Below, piece after piece: positions 56,778 to 64,000 of a stretch of 64,000 nt of DNA. The DNA comes from Aquanectria penicillioides (Eukaryota > Ascomycota > Sordariomycetes > Hypocreales > Nectriaceae): NCBI GenBank assembly GCA_003415625.1, contig PYIU01000002.1, forward strand, positions 6,510,001 to 6,574,000. Reading direction: 5' to 3'. A model generated the notes under the pieces. The model was not told the DNA's origin and did not search any database. It worked only from the letters and a program-made list of their open reading frames with translations. The translations under genes were made by a program, and so were the position numbers. Within the stretch, counting starts at the first letter, position 1, and each line of letters begins with the position of its first letter.

Positions 56778-58487
56778 ATGACGCGCACTGTTCCCTCCTC
56801 AAAGGCCGACTCGGAGGAGTTTGTCTTGCCTCCGTACAGTCGGAGGGTGACGACCAACAGCCCCGAGGCGAAGCGGTGGGTTGAGAGCGGCTTCATCTGG
56901 AGTTACGGCTTCAACCATGCAGAGTCGGCGCGCTGTTTCGAAAAGGCCATCGCAATCGACCCCGGGTGTCCGCTCGCGTACTGGGGCCTCGCCTATGCCC
57001 TTGGGCCAAATTACAACAAGCCTTGGAATCACTTCGACAAGGAAGACCTGAAGAAGACTATTGACAAATGCTGCGAGTCGTTGAAAACGGCCAAGTCGCT
57101 GACCGTTGTTGAGCCTGTCGAGCGCGCCCTTCTCGAAGCGCTCCAGCACCGGTTCCCCACAGATGGCTGGACCCATTTCGACTACAAGGCCTGGAACCAC
57201 AGTTATGCCGAGGCCATGAAGCCCGTTTACGAACAATTCAAGGATGATCTTGACGTTTCCGCTTTATACGCTGATGCCCTCATGAACCTCACGCCGTGGG
57301 GGCTCTGGGACGTGCGCACCGGTAAGCCTGGGCCGGGTTCGCGAGTGTTGGAGACGCAGGAGGTTCTCGAGAGAGGCCTTGCCCAAGACGGCGGTTCTGA
57401 GCATATCGGCCTTCTTCACCTGTACATCCATCTCACCGAGATGTCGACCGAGCCCGAGCGCGGCCTCCCTGCTGCTGAGAACCTGCGAAGATTAGGAAAC
57501 GAAGTGGGCCATCTCGCTCACATGCCCTCCCATCTCGATATCCTCATCGGCAACTACCGCGGCGCCATTGCGGCGAACACAGCGGCCGTGAAGGCGGATG
57601 AGAAGTTTGTTTCCCTCCGAGGCGCCGACGACTTTTACACCATCTACCGCATGCACGATTACCACTCGCTCATCTACGCCGCCATGCACGCCGGCCAATT
57701 CAAGGTCTCCCTCGACGCCGTGGACCGGATGGAGGCAGCCCTTCCCGAGCACCAGCTGCGCGTCCAGTCGCCCCCGATGGCTGACTGGCTGGAGACGTTC
57801 CGATCTGTACGTCCTCATGTCCTGATTCGGTTTGGGCGCTGGCAGGATATTATCGATCTCGAGCTTCCTGAGGACCAAGTACTGTACTGCGTCACGACGG
57901 CGACGATCCACTACGCCAAGGGCGTTGCTTGGGCTGCGACTGGAAATGTTGCCGAGTCGGAGAAGGAGCGGGATCTTTTCCTTGCGGCCAAGGACCGTGT
58001 TCCCCCTTCGCGCATTGATTATCCGAATAAGTGCTCTGATGTTTTGGCAGTTGCGGCGGCGATGCTGGACGGAGAGCTGGAGTACCGCCGAGGAAACATT
58101 GAACTTGCCTTTACTCACCTTCGAAAGTCGATCGAGTTGGATGATGGCCTCGTCTACGCCGAGCCGTGGGCTTGGATGCAGCCTGCCCGTCACGCCTACG
58201 CAGCTCTGCTCATGGAGCAGGGCCGTGTTGAAGAAGCCGCCCAAGTATACCGCACTGATCTTGGTCTGAACGATACGCTGTACCGGGCTCGGCACCATCC
58301 GAACAACGTCTGGGCGCTACACGGCTACCACGAATGCGCAGTCAAACTGGGGTTGAACGGCGAGGCCAAGATTATCCAACAACAGCTGAAGACGGCCCTA
58401 GCGTTTGTGGATGTGCCAGTTGAATCGTCTTGTTATTGCAGGAGGGACATTGTAGACACCGCTCCTAGCTGCTGTTCAACAAAGTAA
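56778..58487 (+). CDS. Tetratricopeptide-repeat protein of unknown function
   Basis: A single exon of 569 aa from the ATG at 56778. The chain is helical, with TPR-like repeats: one at about residues 35-75 (HAESARCFEKAIAIDPGCPL, YWGLAYALGPN) and others toward the C-terminus (GELEYRRGNIELAFTHLRKS, YAALLMEQGRVEEAAQVYRT). A conserved central block (LLHLYIHLTEM, then HLAHMPSHLDILIGNYRGAI) contains closely spaced His residues. I associate it with a TPR family shared between bacteria and fungi, which may indicate an old bacterial origin. The C-terminus ends in a Cys-rich patch (SSCYCRRDIVDTAPSCCSTK). The absence of introns, unlike most neighbours, is compatible with transfer but not proof. Confidence 0.85.
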   Translation: MTRTVPSSKADSEEFVLPPYSRRVTTNSPEAKRWVESGFIWSYGFNHAESARCFEKAIAIDPGCPLAYWGLAYALGPNYNKPWNHFDKEDLKKTIDKCCESLKTAKSLTVVEPVERALLEALQHRFPTDGWTHFDYKAWNHSYAEAMKPVYEQFKDDLDVSALYADALMNLTPWGLWDVRTGKPGPGSRVLETQEVLERGLAQDGGSEHIGLLHLYIHLTEMSTEPERGLPAAENLRRLGNEVGHLAHMPSHLDILIGNYRGAIAANTAAVKADEKFVSLRGADDFYTIYRMHDYHSLIYAAMHAGQFKVSLDAVDRMEAALPEHQLRVQSPPMADWLETFRSVRPHVLIRFGRWQDIIDLELPEDQVLYCVTTATIHYAKGVAWAATGNVAESEKERDLFLAAKDRVPPSRIDYPNKCSDVLAVAAAMLDGELEYRRGNIELAFTHLRKSIELDDGLVYAEPWAWMQPARHAYAALLMEQGRVEEAAQVYRTDLGLNDTLYRARHHPNNVWALHGYHECAVKLGLNGEAKIIQQQLKTALAFVDVPVESSCYCRRDIVDTAPSCCSTK

Positions 58488-58807
58488 TAAACTAGAACCA
58501 ATATAGAGTGCTAGAAATTAGAAATCACCAAGGTTAAGCCATGCCTGCACATTTTAGGGTGTTTCATTGCACAATGAGTAGCGTCTCAGTCAGCTGTGTG
58601 CGGACTGTAAATCTGTGTCATGCGACATTTTGCACGGCGGGGTAAGTTAAAGTGCATGAGACGAACTTGATCTGTTCATCTTACGGGGATTTCGGTTTGC
58701 CATCGAGAAAGTCAGATTCAATACACTCTGGGAGCTAGGCCTCACCCCTGTCGTTACTTTCATGGCATATCTGAGACACGACTTCGGATGATCAACCTGA
58801 CGCAACC

Positions 58808-60929
58808 ATGGATTTCCCTCCCAGCAAGCTATGCCAGCGTTGTCTGTCACTCACCTTTGACCACAAGGCAATAGTGGAAGCAACCCCACCGCGTGAGACT
58901 ATGGAAGAATACGGGTTTGTTCCTCTGACGTATGAACTAAATGATGAGTATCCAAGCATGAGTGAGCTTGAGAAGGCAATTAAAGATGGCTGTCGACTTT
59001 GCCTGTTTATGAAACAAGTCATATCAACTCAGGTTCAGTTAACGCCGGATCTGCTTGATGAAGTGCATCCCACTTCTAGTATACGATTAAACCTGTGCGA
59101 ATTTCACCCAGAGCCAGCTACCGTTCTCTTTGCCAACGGGCGAGAGGACTGGCTTCCTACCAGTATTAATGGGAACATTCAATTTGGAACCAAGTCACGG
59201 CCTATCACTATCAATGTCCGAGAAAAGCATTTGCGTAGGTCTTTAAATGGGATGCGGTCTATGGGAATGTCGCTTACGCGGTACAGGATTCTTTCCTGAA
59301 TTTCCTGATCCGAACCCTTTGGCTGATCATCCAATGAACAATATCAAAACCTACTTAGATACATGCATTGGAAATCAAGATCAGCAGCACAACGAATGCC
59401 TAGGATATGGTAAGTTAGGTGCGCCATTGAGACTGTTGAACATATCAGACCCCACCATAACCCGATTGGAGGAAACTGAAGGCCTGGGTTTGGAATATGC
59501 AATTCTAAGCTATTGCTGGGGCCCTTCTAAGATCGCCTTTGACGCCCGGACGGTTATGGCAAACCTACCCACTAGATTATCAGGTTTCCCGACTGCTACA
59601 CTGCCCCAGACACTGCAAGACAGCATCAAGGTCTGTCGAGCGTTAGGAATGTTCTACATTTGGATAGATGCACTTTGCATCGTTCAAGATTCTGGAGAGT
59701 GGATCCACGAAAGCCAGAAAATGATGCAATACTATGAACTGGCATTGTTCACTATTGTTCCTATTCACAGCTCCGGAGCAGAGGTGGGATTCCTGAAAAG
59801 TCGGCCGCCCTGGATTGAGGACCGAATAGTCTGGCCCAGCCCGGCTGGCATGCACCTTCAGTTTTATTTTCCTTCCTATCGCCTCGCGAATGAAGGCGGA
59901 AGCTCAACCCCATGGTCTCGCCGTGGCTGGACATTCCAAGAGAGACTTCTTTCAAAGAGACTTGTGATTATCGGAGACGATCAAATATGGTTTCGATGTC
60001 GGATTGGGTATGGGACGGACATCTCGACACCATTGATAAAATCGCATCCTACTGGAAACGATTTCTTGCCTACCTCTCTGTCACAGGCAGTCAAGTCGAA
60101 CGAATGGAATAGTATAGAAATGATTCGTGCAAAATGGTACCTGATTGTGGGAGAATATTCAACCCGACTTCTTACCCGACAGAGTGATAAGCTGGTTGCT
60201 TTGGCTGGGGTTGTGTCAAAGTTCAGCCAGCTATTCGGGAACAAAGATGAGTACATGGATGGATTTTGGGCATCGGATCTATGGCATGGTTTAACGTGGA
60301 GAGATGCAGCAAAGGACAGAACTTCTTGGCCAGAAAAATCAACAGATTTCCCCTCATGGTCATGGTGCTCCATGAACAGACCTATAGCCTGGTCTGATGG
60401 CACTGGTTCGGTAGCTGATGCAGAATTGTTGGAGGTGGTCAGAAAACCTGAGCAAGGTGCAGCTGGCAGCTTGGAGATGCTTGTGATCAAGGCTTGGATT
60501 ATCCCTGTTCGCATATTGACGACGAAGTTACCCAAGGCGATCAGTATTGAGGTACGCTTGGATTCTGGTCTAAAATCTGACAAAGCTCTGATGGAGCGGC
60601 ATGATATCAGAGTGGCGCTGTTGACAGCGTATCTTGACGGAGATGACGCAGGCGAATGGGCCAAGTGTCCAGCTTCCAAACTACATGACGTTTGTGGGCT
60701 TTTGCTAGAGCCAATAGGAAAAAGTCACGGAAGCCACGAAGTCTATAGGAGGATTGGGATTGTTGAAATTCTCGTCGAGTTAGAGCTTGTTCCACTTAGT
60801 GAGGACGAATATTCCGGTGAGGGCTTTGACATGGGCCTTGCCTTTGTGCCAACGCCTGACTTTGAGAAGACTGGTGCTTCCTTCTACAGCAAGTTGTATT
60901 CTGAGAGGAAAGCAATTGCTCTAACTTGA
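58808..60929 (+). CDS. HET-domain protein
   Basis: Two exons, 58808-59234 and 59287-60929, with a 52-nt intron (GTAGGT donor), giving 689 aa. The HET (heterokaryon incompatibility) domain starts near residue 213 with YAILSYCWGPS, followed by LPQTLQDSIKVCRALGM, FYIWIDALCIVQDS and SRRGWTFQERLLSKR, the usual motif series. The N-terminal ~200 residues carry Cys pairs (LCQRCLSL, CRLCLFM). The ~300 residues after the HET core are less conserved and are where specificity is expected to lie. HET proteins trigger growth inhibition or death after non-self recognition. Most family members have no known partner, and none is obvious here. It lies 320 bp downstream of the TPR gene on the same strand and converges on the ferroxidase gene. 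Confidence 0.92.
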
Positions 60930-61419
60930 AGGACTTTTTTATGGATTGATTAAATCCTTGGAATAAGCTCCTGGCGATTGATTACGGGGATCCAGTTCAC
61001 AAGTAGTGAATATAGATAATTTCTTTCTCAATTTGCTATTAGTATTGAAAGAAGAGACGTTAAAAATTGAGGAGTGACTGGGTTCTTCGTTTGAAGAATG
61101 CCAGTCTGATACAAGGACTTTTAGGCAACGCTGATTCCCATCCCTGATCTACGTGGGAGCAACTGCCATATGTGTATACCACAAAGAACTATGCAAAACA
61201 TGTTTGCGTTTGGCTAAAACAACGTAATTCACATAATCCATATCAGATGACTGAGTTTAAAACGAAGTCAATTGAATAGCTTAGCTAATGAAAATGGTCT
61301 CCCCCTCCGCATTATCTGTAATAGACGTACTACTTCGTTCAGGTCATGGCCCCGCGGCTTCGCCGCTGCCACACTAACAGAATTGGTATCTCGAAAAGCA
61401 CGCCGCTTGATTACAATTC
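60930..61419. other. Convergent 3' intergenic region
   Basis: About 490 bp, relatively AT-rich, between the convergent HET and ferroxidase stop codons. No gene is seen. Confidence 0.6.
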
Positions 61420-63306
61420 TTACTCCTTCTTCGTTCCGGCTGTGGTCTCCTCCACAACAGTAACGTCATTGGAGTTGTTGTCGGAACCATTGCCGGTAGC
61501 AGTGGACGCGGGCTTCTTGACCCTGACGTCTGCCAGACCGTAGATGATAATGCTGGTAATACCGATAATAGCAGAAATGATGGAAAAGACGAGAGCCACA
61601 ATGCCGCGGGCAGTGAAGCCGTCGGGGATCCAACCAGGCTGCACGTTCTGGCCGGCCAGGTTGAAGAAGTCCTCCGAGTTGCCAGCGGCGTTGCCCTTGG
61701 TGGAAACACCGGCGGCACTGCAGATGTCGTAGTGCTCCTGAGGAATGGTGACGCGCTCTTGGATCATCTTGGGGGACTCAATGAAGAGCATAGCCAAACC
61801 GGATGATAAATGCCAATCAATGTGACAATGGAAGATCCAGACACCTGGGTTGTTGGCGATGAAGCGGATGACAAAGTAGCCCTGAGCGGGCAAGACAAAA
61901 GTGTCTCGTCTGGCCGGGTACTTGGGGAAGTCGGTGTGGTTGCTGGGGTCGTAGGGAACAGGCGCATCCGCATCTGCAAGGTCGTAGAAGTCTGGTCCGT
62001 AGGATGGCTGTCGGTCGAGAAGTTGGAATGTGTGGCCGTGGAGATGGAATGGATGGGTTCCGGAGTCGGCGTTGTTCACAACGACCTGAACGACCTGGTT
62101 GTGCTCGAGAACCATGGAGTGGGTGTAATCTCCATAGATGGAGGCATTGCCAGCCGAATCACCAGCTGACATGACGGTGTACAAAGTAGGAACCTTGGGA
62201 GGAGTAAAGGTGATGTTATCGAGGAAAGCATAGTTGTCACCAGTCATGAGGTTCTGCATGATAACTGTAACATTAACCTCGACATCTGGTTCGCCATACA
62301 GCGGCTGTTTGTCGTATGGAACAAGAGTCAAGTCATCGTAGGGCGCCAGGGCCGTGCTGTCGTCAACTGTAACCACGGCCTCTGGGTGGTCGGCCTTGCT
62401 GTTGTACTCCAACCAGTTGGTCTGGTTGAGCTGGAGATCAGAGGGAATTGTGTCTAGCAGCGTGGAATCTGCCACTGTGACAATTGGATAGTTTTTGTCA
62501 GTCGAGTTCTTAGTAGTAAGCAGGACTGCATAGCGCTGGGCTGGCGAGAGATAGAGCATGCTCGCCTCCGTGGCTTCAGTGTAGACACCGTCAATCTCGA
62601 CAATCTTGAAGGTGTGGTCCTCAATCCAAAAGTACTGGCCGACAAATGCACCAATGTTGATCAACCGGAGCAAATAGGTGGTGTTGGGTTTGATAGCATA
62701 GCTGGACTTGACGGTGTCGTTGAGCAAGAAGGCATTGGGGATAGGCTCAGCGCCTGAGGGGTTGTACAGGGACATAAACTCGGACTGGAGGTCCTCGAGC
62801 ATGTCATGATACCAGTCAGTCATGGTAAGAGTAAGCTGCTCGCTGTAGTCATCGTTGAAATAGGCATCCTTATCGTGCACGATCAATGCCTGGCGGTAGC
62901 CATCGGGATAGCAGTAATCGGTGTGGCAATGGTACCAGTAAGTTCCGGCTTGGTTAATGGTGAAGTTGTATGTAATAGACTGGCCAGCGACAACAGGGCA
63001 CTGAGTGATCATTGCAGGACCATCCATCTCGTTTGTTCCGTTCTGGAACATACCGTGCCAGTGGATAGACGCAGCCTTGTCTCCAAGTTGATTGTGCATG
63101 GTAACGACGAGGCGGTCGCCCTTGTCGACCTCAATGACTGGAAGAGGCCATTGGCCGTTGATTCCGACAACCTTGCGCTCGAAAAGGCCATCGGGATTAG
63201 CATTGACCCAGCTGACATTGAAGTCGTAGGTAACTGTCTTGGCTTCACAGCACACGGCTGCGAGAGCCAGAAGGAAGAAGTAGCCGAGCATGAGTAGTCT
63301 CACCAT
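61420..63306 (-). CDS. FET3: Fet3-type multicopper ferroxidase
   Basis: A single exon of 628 aa. I chose the ATG at 63306 because a signal peptide follows directly (MVRLLMLGYFFLLALAAVCC); the frame is open further upstream without an ATG. Copper sites: IHWHGMFQNG, YWYHCHTD, THPFHLHGHTFQ and WIFHCHIDWHLSSGL. One membrane span at about 568-591 precedes a short cytosolic tail, as in Fet3 and unlike secreted laccases. The acidic residue that Fet3 uses for Fe(II) oxidation is kept (E187 in NPSGAEPIP, Fet3 E185), and Asp occurs at the D409 position (QLLDRQ). The role is high-affinity iron uptake: Fe(II) is oxidised at the plasma membrane and handed to an Ftr1 permease. No Ftr1 gene is in the window. 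In many moulds the pair is divergent, so it may start just right of 64000. A GATA-type iron-repressor box lies upstream. Confidence 0.93.
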   Translation of the reverse strand: MVRLLMLGYFFLLALAAVCCEAKTVTYDFNVSWVNANPDGLFERKVVGINGQWPLPVIEVDKGDRLVVTMHNQLGDKAASIHWHGMFQNGTNEMDGPAMITQCPVVAGQSITYNFTINQAGTYWYHCHTDYCYPDGYRQALIVHDKDAYFNDDYSEQLTLTMTDWYHDMLEDLQSEFMSLYNPSGAEPIPNAFLLNDTVKSSYAIKPNTTYLLRLINIGAFVGQYFWIEDHTFKIVEIDGVYTEATEASMLYLSPAQRYAVLLTTKNSTDKNYPIVTVADSTLLDTIPSDLQLNQTNWLEYNSKADHPEAVVTVDDSTALAPYDDLTLVPYDKQPLYGEPDVEVNVTVIMQNLMTGDNYAFLDNITFTPPKVPTLYTVMSAGDSAGNASIYGDYTHSMVLEHNQVVQVVVNNADSGTHPFHLHGHTFQLLDRQPSYGPDFYDLADADAPVPYDPSNHTDFPKYPARRDTFVLPAQGYFVIRFIANNPGVWIFHCHIDWHLSSGLAMLFIESPKMIQERVTIPQEHYDICSAAGVSTKGNAAGNSEDFFNLAGQNVQPGWIPDGFTARGIVALVFSIISAIIGITSIIIYGLADVRVKKPASTATGNGSDNNSNDVTVVEETTAGTKKE

Positions 63307-64000
63307 CTTCCCACCGGCCCCGTGAGGAAGAGAGTTGGTGTTGTTTTTTGTGAGAGGGGTATCAACCAAAAGGAAACAGAAAAGAAAAGAGTCAACAACA
63401 AGAGGGCTGGGGATTGGATTTTGTCTGGTGGAAAACGAAGCCCAATTTTTTAAACTTCCATCAAGGGATTGCGCTGTGTGGTCGCGCACGCCAGGCCAGT
63501 GCTGCAGCGAATTGTCTGACCGGAGAAACTGCTGGAGCTTGACAGATGCACAGAGACCGTCCCTCACATCCACAATGGCGATGGAGTGCAGGTGACGGAA
63601 TGTAAGCTTGAATTTTGTCTAATTTTTTCCTGGGAAGGATGGACATAAACCTGGGTTTCAACTTCGTAATGGTGGCCCATAGCGACGAATCTTATTCCCT
63701 CAGTGATCACCAATGCCATCCCACGCACAGCAGTTAGTCTCGAATAGAGTGGTCCAGAGGCGCCGATAGATCATCCGAGCAGCCGTGGGCTGAGAATCCG
63801 GCACAAATGCTGCCGTCCGAATGTGGGGTTATTCCCGTTGTTATCTTTTATCTGATAATCTGAGTGGAGGCTCACGGATGCGAATTGCCGAGTTGCACGC
63901 CCGACACGAACGGCTAAAACGGCATCGCGGCATAATCCCGCGTCTGTTGGCCAATACCAAGTATCAAGGACGAAAAACCTTTACCGGTGGATCGGGCCTG
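63307..64000. other. Upstream region of the ferroxidase
   Basis: About 690 bp to the window edge with no supportable gene. It contains paired GATA elements at about 63841-63858. Confidence 0.55.
63850..63858 (+). promoter_or_regulatory. SreA/Fep1-type iron-repressor GATA box
   Basis: An exact match to ATCWGATAA (here ATCTGATAA), the extended GATA site bound by SreA/Fep1-family repressors under iron sufficiency. A second GATAA in the opposite orientation (TTATC, 63841-63845) lies five bases away. The distance to the ferroxidase start is about 545 bp. A nine-base match can occur by chance, but its position next to an iron-uptake gene is what the known regulon predicts. Confidence 0.6.

Overview
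The window is nuclear DNA of a filamentous ascomycete (Pezizomycotina, most likely a sordariomycete; I cannot name the species). Most coding genes carry introns, usually 45-80 nt with GTRNGT donors and CTRAC-type branch sites. The repertoire is typical of moulds: a HET-domain protein, a NACHT-ankyrin NLR, a Zn(II)2Cys6 regulator, a Jen1-type carboxylate transporter and a Fet3-type ferroxidase. I rebuilt exon chains by hand from splice sites and reading phase. No transposon, CRISPR array, rRNA or convincing tRNA is visible.

Layout. 1.0-2.3 kb (-): a stand-alone serine hydrolase of the fungal cell-death (SesB-like) type with a G/N/Q-rich tail. 3.0-3.7 kb: possibly a decayed gene. 5.6-8.6 kb (+): a large coiled-coil protein. 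9.0-9.8 kb (-): purine enzyme GAR transformylase. 10.9-12.4 kb (-): a secreted beta-helix-like protein. 14.0-15.2 kb (+): a PhyH-type dioxygenase, convergent with a METTL16-type RNA methyltransferase (15.3-16.9 kb, -). 17.3-19.9 kb (-): two uncharacterised proteins. 21.4-24.0 kb (+): a DUF4139/MuiA-like protein with a polyglutamine insert. 24.6-25.3 kb (-): a small Cys-rich protein. 26.6-33.4 kb (-): a giant NLR (hydrolase-NACHT-ankyrin-ZZ-like). 37.0-38.6 kb (+): cytosolic seryl-tRNA synthetase. 44.8-48.3 kb (+): a Zn2Cys6 regulator with unusually long introns, between gene-poor stretches of 6.2 and 4.1 kb. 52.5-54.2 kb (+): a Jen1-type transporter. 55.3-58.5 kb (+): a GFA/CENP-V fold enzyme and a TPR protein. 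58.8-60.9 kb (+): a HET protein. 61.4-63.3 kb (-): a Fet3-type ferroxidase with an exact SreA/Fep1-type GATA box upstream.

Two themes stand out. First, three components of fungal non-self recognition or programmed cell death lie in one window: the SesB-like hydrolase, the NLR that carries a related hydrolase as its own N-terminal effector, and the HET protein. Second, three otherwise well-formed genes (seryl-tRNA synthetase, the Cys-rich protein and the NLR, the last twice) each need one extra base to stay in frame. Three of the four sites are G/C runs of 4-5 bases. Because seryl-tRNA synthetase is essential, base-calling error is the likeliest cause, so the NLR should not be called a pseudogene on this evidence.
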